Counted from the first letter of the stretch, positions 25,058 to 33,991 are shown. The stretch: DNA of 41,261 nucleotides from Clostridium acetireducens DSM 10703 (GCF_001758365.1 NZ_LZFO01000019.1:1-41261), one strand, 5' to 3'. Numbers and translations: made by a program. Notes: generated by a model from the letters alone, not told the origin.

Positions 25058-26401
25058 TTAACCTACAAGACTAAATAAAGCGTCTTTTAAACATTCACTT
25101 AAAGTAGGATGAGCGTGAACGCATTTTGCTACTTGATCAGCAGTCATACCAGCGTAAATTGCTAAAGCTGCTTCACCAATCATAGTAGCTGCTTCAGGTC
25201 CCATTATATGAACACCTAAAATTTTATTATTTTCATCAGCTATAACTTTAACAAATCCTTCAGCTTTTCCCATAGCTAAAGCCATGCCATTAGACATGAA
25301 ATTGGATTTACCTATTTTTATTTTTAATCCTTTTTCTTCAGCTTGTTGCTCAGTTAATCCTACAGAAGCAATTTCAGGGTCAGAAAATACACAATAAGGA
25401 ACGCTATTATAGTCAATTGTATAATCTTTTCCAGATATAGCATAAACTGCTGCCATAGCTTCATATTCTGCTACATGGGCAAGCATCATACCACCAGTTA
25501 CATCGCCTATAGCATATACTCCATCTAAGTTAGTTTTCATATATTTATCTACTTTTATACCTTTTTTGTCGTATTCAATATTAGAATTTTCAAGACCATA
25601 ACCTTCTAAAATTGGCACCATACTAGAAGCTAAAACTAATCTATCACATTCTATTTCTTTTTCTCCCTTCGGAGAGCTGCCGTATACTACAATAGAGTTT
25701 TCCTTCTTTTCAACTTTAGCTATTTCAAAGGAATCAATCATTTTTATTTTTCTCTTTTTTAAAGTAGATATAAGTCTCTTCTTTATATCCTTATCACTTT
25801 TTCTTAGAACTTCTTTAGAGTGTTTTAGCATAGTAACTTCTTTGCCCATTTCCTTTAGCATTACTGCAAATTCAACTGCAATAACTCCAGCACCCATTAC
25901 AACTACAGATTTTACTTCATCAGTTTTCCACAAATCTTCTCTAGTTACTCCAATATCACCTTTTATTACTTCCTGCAAGTTATTGTTTTCAAATTTTATA
26001 TCCATAGATTTTGAACCTACAGCTATAATAATATTTTTACCTTCTATTACTTTTTTACCTTCTTTTGTTTCTACTTCAATTTTTTTAACATCAGAAGTAT
26101 CTTTTATAGTACCAGTACCAAATATTACATCTACACTGTGCATTTCCATAAGCTGTGCTATACCTTCTCTTAATGTTTGAACTACAGCTTCTTTTTTATC
26201 CCACATATTTTTTACATTACCTATTTTTCCTATTACATCACTATAATAAGCTTTAGTAGGTATGCAACCTCTATTAAGGCACATTCCTCCTAGGTAATCT
26301 TTTTCAATTAAAGCAGTTTTAATACCAAATTTACCTGCTAGCTCAGCAGCTCTATAACCACCAGGTCCACCACCTAGTACAATTAAATCGTACATAATCA
26401 T
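25058..26401 (-). CDS. lpdA: dihydrolipoyl dehydrogenase
   Basis: FAD-dependent pyridine nucleotide-disulfide oxidoreductase of 447 residues that reoxidises or reduces lipoyl groups with NAD(H). Motifs: FAD loop GGGPGG, active disulfide C41-LNRG-C46 in GGMCLNRGC, NAD loop GAGVIAVE, FAD-binding DGVYAIGDVTGG, and the C-terminal catalytic HAHPTLSE. There is no fused lipoyl domain. No E1/E2 complex or gcvP/gcvT genes lie nearby; its neighbours are a free-standing H-like carrier and OsmC. A second in-frame ATG two codons in is slightly better spaced from AGGAG. Confidence 0.95.
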   Translation of the reverse strand: MIMYDLIVLGGGPGGYRAAELAGKFGIKTALIEKDYLGGMCLNRGCIPTKAYYSDVIGKIGNVKNMWDKKEAVVQTLREGIAQLMEMHSVDVIFGTGTIKDTSDVKKIEVETKEGKKVIEGKNIIIAVGSKSMDIKFENNNLQEVIKGDIGVTREDLWKTDEVKSVVVMGAGVIAVEFAVMLKEMGKEVTMLKHSKEVLRKSDKDIKKRLISTLKKRKIKMIDSFEIAKVEKKENSIVVYGSSPKGEKEIECDRLVLASSMVPILEGYGLENSNIEYDKKGIKVDKYMKTNLDGVYAIGDVTGGMMLAHVAEYEAMAAVYAISGKDYTIDYNSVPYCVFSDPEIASVGLTEQQAEEKGLKIKIGKSNFMSNGMALAMGKAEGFVKVIADENNKILGVHIMGPEAATMIGEAALAIYAGMTADQVAKCVHAHPTLSECLKDALFSLVG

Positions 26402-26451
26402 TACTCCTAACTTTTATATTATAAAAAACAGTATACAATTTTTTTTATTTA

Positions 26452-26811
26452 CTATTTTTGACATTGTTCATTATATTTTTCTAAAGAAAGAAGTTCATCT
26501 AATTCGCTAGCATCATCTAATTTGATTTTTACTATAAATGTTTCTTCTGGATTAGCATTTAAAATTTCTGCATCATCAGAAACTTCTTCATTAATTTCCA
26601 CAACATCACCAGATATAGGAGATGGAAATTCTCCTTCAGCTTTAGCGGCTTCTATACTAAATAAAGTATCATCTTTATCTATGTGATCTTCTTCTTCAGG
26701 CATATCTACAAAAGTTATTTTACCCATTTTACCTTTTTTAAATTTAGTTAATCCTAACTCTGCTATATCTCCTTCAACTTTTACCCATACATGTTCATTA
26801 GAAAATTTCAT
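26452..26811 (-). CDS. GcvH-like lipoyl carrier protein
   Basis: Protein of 119 residues resembling the H protein of the glycine cleavage system. The start is the ATG at 26811, preceded by GGGGAGG; a longer reading upstream has no such site. It shows NEHVWV near the N-terminus and the lipoyl-lysine hairpin IEAAKAEGEFPSPISGDV, with Lys57 in the position of the canonical ESVKA lysine. The C-terminus lacks the usual GWL/KM ending of H proteins and is acidic, so it may be a specialised carrier. The two partner genes downstream are lpdA and osmC; the ligase gene lplA is divergent. Confidence 0.85.
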   Translation of the reverse strand: MKFSNEHVWVKVEGDIAELGLTKFKKGKMGKITFVDMPEEEDHIDKDDTLFSIEAAKAEGEFPSPISGDVVEINEEVSDDAEILNANPEETFIVKIKLDDASELDELLSLEKYNEQCQK

Positions 26812-27218
26812 TTTACATACCTCCCCTACGTATACTTTGTAATTCCATAATACTGCCACAATTTAATTAAGTCAAGCAGTTTTTTTGTAAAATATTATAG
26901 ATATATAAAAATATATGTCTTTTAATCAATATATTTTAAATAATTACTAATAATAAAATAATTGAAAGATATAAGCCATAAAGTCAATGAAATGCAGCTA
27001 AATACTTGATATAGCCTGTTAATAGTATTAGACAAATTATAAAAATTATTTAATACTATTAATACCATACATAAAATATTTTGTAATATACTATTATTAA
27101 GAATAATAAGTAAAATTTTAGGATTTAAATTTAGATTTTAAAATTCTTTTAATGATTTAAATATGTGTTAATAAAAAATTATAATATAAATTAAATTATA
27201 TTTAACAGGAGGGTGAAA
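26812..27218. promoter_or_regulatory. divergent intergenic region between GcvH-like and lplA
   Basis: About 400 bp, very AT-rich, with no gene. The notable structure is a perfect 12-bp inverted repeat TTAATAGTATTA (27019-27030) / TAATACTATTAA (27051-27062), which could be an operator or terminator. Promoters for both directions must lie here, but AT content makes -10 calls unreliable. Confidence 0.4.
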
Positions 27219-28193
27219 ATGCTATATATAAAAAACAATAACAATAGTCCTCATTTTAATTTAGCTTTAGAAGAATATTTGGTAAAAAATTTTAATGAAG
27301 ATTTTTTCATGCTATGGAGGGATTATCCTTGTGTAGTAGTAGGAAAAAACCAAAATACTTTATCTGAAGTAAAAATTGATTATATAGAAAAATATAAAAT
27401 ACCTGTTATAAGAAGACTTTCAGGTGGAGGAGCAGTTTTTCACAATTTAGGAAATATAAATTTCACTTTTATAAGCAACAAAAGTGACAGCTTTAATGAT
27501 TATAAAAAATTCACTAAACCCATAATAGACGTGCTAAATAAACTAGGTGTAAAGGCAGAGTTTTCAGGGAGAAACGACATAACTATTGAAGGCAAAAAAA
27601 TATCAGGAAATGCTCAATATGAATACAAAGGAAGAGTACTTCACCATGGAACATTACTTTTTTCTTCTACTAGCCAAGATGTATCAAAATTTTTAAAAGT
27701 TAAAGAAAGCAAATTTAAAGACAAAGCTGTAAAATCAGTAAATGCTAGAGTTACTAACATACAATCTCATTTAAAACAGCAAATGAATATTGAAGAATTT
27801 ATAAATATTTTATTAGACCATGTTTCTTCTTTAGAAGGTGCAAAAGAATATAAAATTACAGAAGAAGATATTAATAATATAAACAAGCTTATGGAAGAAA
27901 AATACTTAAAATGGGAATGGAATTTTGGAAAATCTCCTAAATATAACTTTAATAAAGAAGTTAAGTACCCTGGGGGGTTATTAGAAATGTTTTTATTTGT
28001 AGATAAAGGTATAATTAAAGAAATAAACATAAAAGGTGATTTTTTTAGCAAGTTTGATGTTTCTAATATAGAAAATGCATTAGTAGGTGTTCAACATAAA
28101 AAAGATGCTATAATAGAGATACTATCTCTTTTCAATATACAAGATTATTTTTCAAACATATCCTTAGAAGAAGTGGTAAACGCTATGTTTTGA
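27219..28193 (+). CDS. lplA: lipoate-protein ligase
   Basis: Ligase of 324 residues that activates lipoate with ATP and attaches it to lysines of carrier proteins. The start is the ATG at 27219 behind AGGAGGG; a GTG two codons upstream overlaps this site. The BPL/LplA motifs are RRLSGGGAVFHN (about residues 66-77), the catalytic-lysine segment KKISGNAQ (about 123-130) and VLHHGTLL. The C-terminal accessory domain is present (LKWEWNFGKSPKYN). The divergent GcvH-like protein is the obvious substrate. The TGA stop runs into repeat F3. Confidence 0.95.
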   Translation: MLYIKNNNNSPHFNLALEEYLVKNFNEDFFMLWRDYPCVVVGKNQNTLSEVKIDYIEKYKIPVIRRLSGGGAVFHNLGNINFTFISNKSDSFNDYKKFTKPIIDVLNKLGVKAEFSGRNDITIEGKKISGNAQYEYKGRVLHHGTLLFSSTSQDVSKFLKVKESKFKDKAVKSVNARVTNIQSHLKQQMNIEEFINILLDHVSSLEGAKEYKITEEDINNINKLMEEKYLKWEWNFGKSPKYNFNKEVKYPGGLLEMFLFVDKGIIKEINIKGDFFSKFDVSNIENALVGVQHKKDAIIEILSLFNIQDYFSNISLEEVVNAMF

Positions 28194-28437
28194 GAGTTAA
28201 GAGTTAGGAGTTAGGAGTTAAGAGTTGTGGAGAATTTTTCTCCATTGCCATTAGGAAAAATTTTTGATTTTAGGAGTTAAGTAGCAAAATTTTGGTAAGA
28301 ATTTTATTTTTACTCAGGCTGTTGATAAACATAATTTGTCAACAGCCTTCTTAAATTTATTAATTATAGATTTCTTGAGGTACGAAAGAAATCCTCCATA
28401 ACTCTTAACTCTTAAATCTCAACTCTAAACTAAAAAA
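28191..28437. repeat. heptad-ended inverted repeat element F3
   Basis: About 245 bp after lplA. Left end: AGAGTTA, AGAGTTA, GGAGTTA, GGAGTTA, AGAGTTG, then GGAGAATTTTTCTCC, CATTAGGAAAAATTTTTG. The right end has inverted heptads (AACTCTTAACTCTTAAATC, CAACTCTAAACT) but its GGAGAA hairpin is degraded. Its first unit abuts the stop codon of lplA. Confidence 0.8.
28316..28348 (+). terminator. terminator-like hairpin inside F3
   Basis: AGGCTGTTGA (28316-28325) pairs perfectly with TCAACAGCCT (28339-28348) and is followed by a short T-containing run. It would end lplA transcription. Confidence 0.7.
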
Positions 28438-28622
28438 GTGTAAGCAATTGTGCTTTATATTATTTTATAAAAAGGTTAAAATAGTTATTAGCAACATAAG
28501 GAATTTTTATTGTGAATGTGTTAATAATTTGTAATAGTGTAATTATGCTATTAATTATAAAAATTGTATTGTTAAGAGTACAAGTATGAATTAAGACAAG
28601 TAAAACATTAAGGAGGATAAAA
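28438..28622 (+). promoter_or_regulatory. upstream region of the RelA/SpoT-domain gene
   Basis: AT-rich leader of about 185 bp with a strong AAGGAGG site at its end. No clear hairpin or canonical promoter is resolved. Confidence 0.25.
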
Positions 28623-30155
28623 GTGGGGTTACAAATATTTGAATTTATTGATGAAACTACGCATAATCTTGAGAATATTAGGGGAGAATTGGAAATAGCC
28701 TCTAGAGATTTAGAAAAGTATTTGGATACAATGTTAATAGATGATACTGAAGGATATTTAAATATAACTTCTAGAGTAAAATCTTCTTTCAGTTTAAAAG
28801 AAAAGATTATTAGAAATAATTATTATAAAAAATATAGCTCTCCAGAAGAAGTGCTTTATAATCTTTCAGATTTAATTGGTGTAAGAATAGAGTGTAGATT
28901 TATAGAAGATGAAAATGGTATATATAAATTTTTGAAAAAGTTTTTTAATAGAGTTTATAAAGATGGAATGTACTATAATGCCAATAATGAAAAAATAAGA
29001 TTGGATTTATCATCACAGCAACCTCAGGTTCAAAAAAACGGATTTAAAATATATAAAATAGATGGAGTTTACGATTTTAATGATAAAAAAATAAATTTTG
29101 AACTTCAAATAAAGTCTTTGGTAAATATATTTTGGGGGGAAATAGAGCATAAAATAATATATAAAAATTATAATTATATGCTTACAAATAAATTTTTTAA
29201 AGAAATGATGGATTCTATAAAAAGCAATCTTTCAATGATGGACAATCAACTTCTTATAATTTATGAGCAATTTAACAAAATAAACTCAACAGATGAAAGT
29301 GTAAGGAAAAGTCAAATGGAGGCAGTATTGTCAAAAATAATTTATGATATATTCTCTAGAAAAATAAAAAATAATATAGGATTTATTATGGATTTTAGAA
29401 AATCCTGTGATTTAATTATGGAGTATATTTTCCGTTCAAATAATGCTGAAAACTTAGATGAGTATAACAGCACTTTGTTAACTACACTAAATAGACTAAA
29501 TGAAATAGGAAAAAATGATGTAGATTTTAATAGTGAAATAACTTTTGAAAGAACAATAATATTAGAAGATGATTTTTCACGTATAGTTGGTGAATCTATA
29601 CTTAAATCTATAAATGTGGATTTTCATTGGAATTTATTTTTTAGAATTTTATTTGAAATTGAACTGGGAAACAATGCAGAAGACTTTGAAACATTTATAA
29701 GTTTCCTTAAAAATAGATTTTATGAAAATGAAAGTTTTGTAAAATTAAATAGTAAATTTAATTTTGAAGAAAAAGAACATATTAAAAATTCAATTATGAT
29801 TAAAATAGCTTATGCTTTTAAAGAAGTTAATTCTATAGATTTTATTCATGAAAACACAATTAAAGAAATTAATAGAATAGTTAGAGGATTTATAAACATA
29901 ATTTGTAATAGCATAAATTCCTATGATGAATGGATAAATATGAAAAATATATATTTAGAACTTTTGTATATAAAGATTTTATCTATATTTAATTATAATA
30001 TAGACACTAAAAAAGTAATTGAAATTATAGATAATGTTAAAGAAAATTGCAAACAAATAGAAATAAGTGAAAGAGTATTAAAATACATTGGCAAAATAGA
30101 TAAATTTAAAGAAATGAGAGCAGATGAGGTTATAGATTTATTTAAACTTCTGTAG
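28623..30155 (+). CDS. RelA/SpoT-domain protein with long helical C-terminus
   Basis: Protein of 510 residues. The first about 200 residues match a (p)ppGpp synthetase domain: R51/K53 in RVKSSFSLKEK, DLIGVRIECRF (Asp83) and FELQIKSLVNIFWGEIEHKI (Glu160, Trp171, Glu175-His176). The usual GYxSxH guanosine-binding motif is not kept: the matching place reads NGFKIYKI (about 139-146), lacking the Tyr and His. There is no HD, TGS or ACT domain. The remaining 300 residues are predicted mostly helical and match nothing I know. It may be a small alarmone synthetase-like enzyme with altered substrate, or a non-catalytic regulator. The start is GTG behind AAGGAGG. Confidence 0.8.
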   Translation: MGLQIFEFIDETTHNLENIRGELEIASRDLEKYLDTMLIDDTEGYLNITSRVKSSFSLKEKIIRNNYYKKYSSPEEVLYNLSDLIGVRIECRFIEDENGIYKFLKKFFNRVYKDGMYYNANNEKIRLDLSSQQPQVQKNGFKIYKIDGVYDFNDKKINFELQIKSLVNIFWGEIEHKIIYKNYNYMLTNKFFKEMMDSIKSNLSMMDNQLLIIYEQFNKINSTDESVRKSQMEAVLSKIIYDIFSRKIKNNIGFIMDFRKSCDLIMEYIFRSNNAENLDEYNSTLLTTLNRLNEIGKNDVDFNSEITFERTIILEDDFSRIVGESILKSINVDFHWNLFFRILFEIELGNNAEDFETFISFLKNRFYENESFVKLNSKFNFEEKEHIKNSIMIKIAYAFKEVNSIDFIHENTIKEINRIVRGFINIICNSINSYDEWINMKNIYLELLYIKILSIFNYNIDTKKVIEIIDNVKENCKQIEISERVLKYIGKIDKFKEMRADEVIDLFKLL

Positions 30156-30157
30156 CA

Positions 30158-30509
30158 AAAATTTAAAATTAGAATATTAGAGTAATAAAATTAATACAAA
30201 AAATGTACATGCCTTTAAATAATGTCATTAGGGGTGGCAATGGGTTTTAGAAATAATTTGAATAAATTTTAGACACTCTTAGAATAAAAAATAAAAAAAC
30301 TCCGTAATTCATCACAGGACGTGATGAGCCAATTTCCGCCCCAAGGACGGGGCATAAATTGGGTAGGAGTTTTTTTATTTTTTATTCTTAGAGTGTCTTA
30401 ATGAAATGATTTATTTCTAAAACCCATTGCCACCCCTAATGACATTATTTAAAGGCATGTACATTTTTTGTATTAATTTTATTACTCTAATATTCTAATT
30501 TTAAATTTT
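30158..30509. repeat. giant palindromic element E6 (forward core)
   Basis: Palindrome of 352 bp running almost exactly from one stop codon to the other of two convergent genes. The arms (about 100 bp) are practically perfect and include ATTAGGGGTGGCAATGGGTT, a stretch also found in E7 but in none of the other copies. The core is the GCCCC-AAGGAC-GGGGC version. The right arm overlaps the stop codon of the hcpR gene. Confidence 0.95.
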
Positions 30510-31185
30510 AGTGTAACGAGTATTTTAAATCTTCTAAGTTTAGTATTTTTATGGTGTTTTTGTTGAAGTCTATTAGTGAGTCTTCTTTCATTTTGGTTAA
30601 TTCTCTGGAGAGAGAAGGTCTTTGTATGCCTAGTTGTTCTGCTAGTTCTTTTCTAGAACAAGGTAGTGTTAAAGTTAAACTTTTTTGTATGCTGTATTCA
30701 TCTAAAATGTAGCTAGCAATTTTTTGTCTTAGTGTTTGATAAGACATAGTTGTAACTTTTTTATTTAGCATAAGTATTTTGTTAGATAAAAGTCCCATAA
30801 AATTGTTTAAAATAGTGGAATTTAAATTGCAAAGTTTAATAATATCCTGTTTTGATATAAACATAACTTGTGAATTATTATAAGAAGTTATAGTGGAAGG
30901 GTACACATTCATATCTGAAAATATAATTACTTCTCCAAATATATGTCCTGAATCTAAAACAGTTAATGTAACAGTGTTTCCAGAGGCATAAATTTTTTGG
31001 ACTTGCACTTGTCCTTTAATAACAATACCCATCTTTGTGCATTTTTCACCTTCAAAAGCAATATTTTCATCTTTAGAATAATTAATTATTTTATAATCTA
31101 TGTTTTTAAGCAAATATTCTATTTTTTCTTTGGAAAAGTCTCTAAATAAAATACATTTATTCAGTGAGTTTATTATGCATTCCAT
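30508..31185 (-). CDS. hcpR: Crp/Fnr-family regulator, HcpR type
   Basis: Regulator of 225 residues. An N-terminal cyclic-nucleotide-binding-like domain (residues about 12-125; GHIFGEVIIFSDMNVYPST) is followed by a dimerisation helix and a Crp-type helix-turn-helix with KELAEQLGIQRPSLSREL near residues 175-192. There is no Fnr-like N-terminal cysteine cluster. It is divergent from the frdX-like and hcp genes, the arrangement known for HcpR, the nitrosative-stress activator of hcp. A GTAACA-AA-TGTTAC dyad lies between. The minus-strand ATG follows AAAGGAG. Confidence 0.85.
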   Translation of the reverse strand: MECIINSLNKCILFRDFSKEKIEYLLKNIDYKIINYSKDENIAFEGEKCTKMGIVIKGQVQVQKIYASGNTVTLTVLDSGHIFGEVIIFSDMNVYPSTITSYNNSQVMFISKQDIIKLCNLNSTILNNFMGLLSNKILMLNKKVTTMSYQTLRQKIASYILDEYSIQKSLTLTLPCSRKELAEQLGIQRPSLSRELTKMKEDSLIDFNKNTIKILNLEDLKYSLH

Positions 31186-31199
31186 TAAAATTCTCCTTT

Positions 31200-31228
31200 A
31201 TTATAAAAAATATTTATTATGGTAACAA
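31200..31228 (-). promoter_or_regulatory. predicted hcpR promoter
   Basis: On the minus strand TTGTTA (31223-31228) and TATAAT (31200-31205) are separated by 17 bp. The -35 lies inside the dyad, suggesting autoregulation. The start point would fall within the ribosome binding site, so the transcript would have almost no leader; this lowers confidence. Confidence 0.4.
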
Positions 31229-31235
31229 ATGTTAC
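31222..31235. promoter_or_regulatory. HcpR/Fnr-like operator
   Basis: GTAACA-AA-TGTTAC is a perfect dyad with a 2-bp centre. Its centre (31228.5) lies 41.5 bp before the start predicted from the hcp-operon -10, the standard position of a class II Crp/Fnr activator. Confidence 0.7.
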
Positions 31236-31257
31236 GGATTTATTGATTATATTCTAA

Positions 31258-31263
31258 TATAAT
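31258..31263 (+). promoter_or_regulatory. -10 element of the frdX-hcp promoter
   Basis: A perfect TATAAT with no good -35 at the standard distance, as expected of an activator-dependent promoter; start near 31270. Confidence 0.5.
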
Positions 31264-31344
31264 TAAAATAACAAATCAACAAATACTGTAAATAACAGAT
31301 TGTAAACTGAAATATAAATATTATAGAATTAGGAGGAAAACAAA

Positions 31345-32070
31345 ATGAAAAGAAATATTGTAAATATAGATGAAGCAAAATGCAATGGTTGTGGATTGTG
31401 TGCAAAGGCTTGTCATGAAGGAGCTATTGAAATTATAAATGGAAAAGCAAAACTTGTAAGTGATGAGTACTGTGATGGATTAGGGGATTGTCTTCCAGAG
31501 TGTCCAACAGGTGCAATAACTATAGTGGAAAAGGAAACAGTTCCTTATGATGAAGATGCAGTGGAAAGAAGAAAAGAGGAAATGAATAAGAAAAAAGTTG
31601 CACCAATGCCTTGTGGATGTCCAGGCACAGCAGCTAGAAAAATAGAAAGAAAATCTTCAATTAAACCAGCTGAAAACACAGTTTCTTGCCAATGTTCAGA
31701 AGTTAATTCTGAATTAATGCAATGGCCAGTTCAATTAAAATTGGTAAATACTAAAGCTTCATATTTTGAAAATGCAGATTTATTAATAGCAGCAGATTGT
31801 ACTGCTTATGCTTATGCAAATTTCCACAGAGATTTTATAAAGGGACATATTACTGTAATAGGTTGTCCAAAACTTGATGATAATGAGTACTATGTGGAAA
31901 AACTTACTGAAATATTAAAAAATAATAATATTAAGAGTATAACTGTAGTTAGAATGGAAGTTCCTTGTTGCAATGGCATTATAAATGCAGCAAAGAAAGC
32001 TATGCTTAATTCTGAAACTATAGTTCCTTATAAAGAAGTAGTAGTAAGTACAGAAGGAAAATTAATTTAA
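31345..32070 (+). CDS. ferredoxin-domain protein (FrdX-like) of the hcp operon
   Basis: Protein of 241 residues. The N-terminus holds two ferredoxin-type cluster motifs, CNGCGLCAKACHEG (about residues 13-26) and CDGLGDCLPECPTG (about 47-60), enough for two [4Fe-4S] clusters. A middle Cys-rich stretch PCGCPG and CQCSE follows, and the C-terminal half has conserved ADCTAYAYANF, GCPKLDD and PCCNGI segments. It is the usual upstream partner of hcp in clostridia and is expected to be its electron donor or an assembly partner. It starts at ATG behind AGGAGG. Confidence 0.88.
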   Translation: MKRNIVNIDEAKCNGCGLCAKACHEGAIEIINGKAKLVSDEYCDGLGDCLPECPTGAITIVEKETVPYDEDAVERRKEEMNKKKVAPMPCGCPGTAARKIERKSSIKPAENTVSCQCSEVNSELMQWPVQLKLVNTKASYFENADLLIAADCTAYAYANFHRDFIKGHITVIGCPKLDDNEYYVEKLTEILKNNNIKSITVVRMEVPCCNGIINAAKKAMLNSETIVPYKEVVVSTEGKLI

Positions 32071-32211
32071 AGTATGTAATTTTTAAACTGCTGTATATTT
32101 TCTACAGTATTTGAAAGTATACAGCAAAATAAAAAGAAAGGACTAAAAAATATGCTATCAAAAATTTTAAATTTTTTTAATAAAAACTATACTAAAAAGG
32201 GGGAAATTAAT

Positions 32212-33879
32212 ATGTCATGTAATGGATGTTCATCATGTAATTCAATGTTTTGTTTTCAATGCGAACAAACAGCAGGAGGAAAGGGTTGTACTAAATTTGG
32301 AGTTTGTGGAAAAGACCCAAGAGTGGCAGCACTTCAAGATTTATTAGTATATGAATTAAAGGGAATAGGATTTTATGGAGAAAAATTAATAGAAAAGGAT
32401 ATAGAAATAGAAGATAGAATTGATAAATTTGTAATGGATGGAATTTTTTCTACATTAACTAATGTGAATTTTGATGAAGATAGATTTGTAGAATTATTAA
32501 AAGAAGCAGAAGAAATAAAGAAAGAATTAAAAGGGAAAATAGCACAATGTAATTGTAATGCACCAGAAGAAGCTTTGTATGAATTGCCAGAAGATAAAGA
32601 ATCTATGCTTAAAGATGCCAAAAGGGCAGGAATTATGTATAATGCAGCTTTAAATGAAGATGTAAGATCATTAAGAGAAATGCTTATATACGGGCTAAAA
32701 GGAATGGGAGCTTATGCTCATCATGCTTATGTACTAGGCTATTCTTCAAAGGAAGTAAATAAATTTTTCTATAAAGCTTTAGCAGCAGCGGCAAATAATA
32801 GCTTAACTGTAGATGATTTATTTAATTTAAATATGGAATTAGGACAATCTAACTTTAAATGTATGGAAATATTAGATAAAGCTAATACTGAATCCTATGG
32901 AAATCCTACACCAACAGAAGTATTAGTTACAAAGAAAAAAGGACCTTTTATAGTAGTATCAGGACACGATTTAAAAGACTTAAAACAATTATTAGAGCAA
33001 ACAGAAGGAAAAGGAATAAACATATACACTCATGGAGAAATGCTTCCATGTCATGCTTATCCAGAACTTAAAAAATACAAGCACTTAGCAGGAAACTACG
33101 GTGGAGCATGGCAAGACCAACAAAAAGAATTTGATAAAATACCTGGTGCAGTATTAATGACTACAAATTGTATTCAAAAGCCAAAAGACTCTTACAAAGA
33201 TAGAATATTTACATCAGGAGTAGTAGGTTGGCCAGATGTAGCATATATACAAGAAGTAAATGGCAAAAAAGACTTTACACCAGTTATAAATAAAGCATTA
33301 GAACTAGGTGGATGGAAAGAAGATGAATTAGAAAAGAAAATCTTAGTAGGGTTTGGACACAATGCTACACTAAGTTATGCAGATAAAATAATTGATGCTG
33401 TAAAACAAGGACAAATAAAACACTTCTTCTTAATAGGAGGCTGTGACGGTGCAAAACCAGGAAGAAACTACTACACAGAATTTGCACAAAAAACACCAAA
33501 GGATACTGTAATTTTAACTCTAGCTTGTGGAAAATACAGATTTAACAAACTAGACTTTGGAACTATAGGAGAATTACCAAGATTACTAGATGTAGGACAA
33601 TGTAACGATGCTTACTCAGCAGTAAAAATAGCATTAGCTTTAGCAGACGCCTTTGAATGCGGAGTAAACGACTTGCCGCTTACACTAATTTTATCATGGT
33701 ACGAACAAAAGGCAGTGTGTATACTATTAACATTATTATCCTTAGGTATAAAAAATATTCACTTAGGTCCAACATTACCAGCTTTTGTATCGCCTAATGT
33801 ATTAAATGTACTAGTAGAAAAATTTAATGTAACACCAATATCCACGCCAGAAGAAGACTTAAACAAAATATTAGGATAA
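32212..33879 (+). CDS. hcp: hydroxylamine reductase / hybrid-cluster protein
   Basis: Hybrid-cluster protein of 555 residues. The start is the ATG at 32212 behind AGGGGGAA; a reading from 32152 is less well supported. The N-terminal [4Fe-4S] motif is C14-FQ-C17, C26, C32 (CX2CX8CX5C). Hybrid-cluster ligand segments are visible later: GHDLKDLKQLLEQT, HGEMLPCHAYPEL, GGCDGAKPGR, LACGKYRFN and DVGQCNDAY. The enzyme reduces hydroxylamine in vitro and acts as a nitric oxide reductase / S-nitrosylase in vivo. An HcpR-type operon is consistent with nitrosative-stress defence. A terminator is found about 30 bp after the stop. Confidence 0.96.
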   Translation: MSCNGCSSCNSMFCFQCEQTAGGKGCTKFGVCGKDPRVAALQDLLVYELKGIGFYGEKLIEKDIEIEDRIDKFVMDGIFSTLTNVNFDEDRFVELLKEAEEIKKELKGKIAQCNCNAPEEALYELPEDKESMLKDAKRAGIMYNAALNEDVRSLREMLIYGLKGMGAYAHHAYVLGYSSKEVNKFFYKALAAAANNSLTVDDLFNLNMELGQSNFKCMEILDKANTESYGNPTPTEVLVTKKKGPFIVVSGHDLKDLKQLLEQTEGKGINIYTHGEMLPCHAYPELKKYKHLAGNYGGAWQDQQKEFDKIPGAVLMTTNCIQKPKDSYKDRIFTSGVVGWPDVAYIQEVNGKKDFTPVINKALELGGWKEDELEKKILVGFGHNATLSYADKIIDAVKQGQIKHFFLIGGCDGAKPGRNYYTEFAQKTPKDTVILTLACGKYRFNKLDFGTIGELPRLLDVGQCNDAYSAVKIALALADAFECGVNDLPLTLILSWYEQKAVCILLTLLSLGIKNIHLGPTLPAFVSPNVLNVLVEKFNVTPISTPEEDLNKILG

Positions 33880-33911
33880 TTTTTATAATTAATTTAGAAA
33901 TTTATATAAAG

Positions 33912-33942
33912 AATCCAGTAGGAATTTTGTTTCTACTGGATT
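33912..33942 (+). terminator. terminator after hcp
   Basis: AATCCAGTAG (33912-33921) pairs with CTACTGGATT (33933-33942) over an 11-nt loop. No long T-run follows. Confidence 0.7.
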
Positions 33943-33991
33943 TGCTAATATTATGTTTCTTTATCATAATAAAATGCTTATTTACCATAAT

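Noticed and set aside
32152-32211. N-terminal extension of Hcp
   Set aside because: The extension is Lys/Asn-rich, has a poor start context, and the family N-terminus begins near the MSCNGCSS ATG at 32212.
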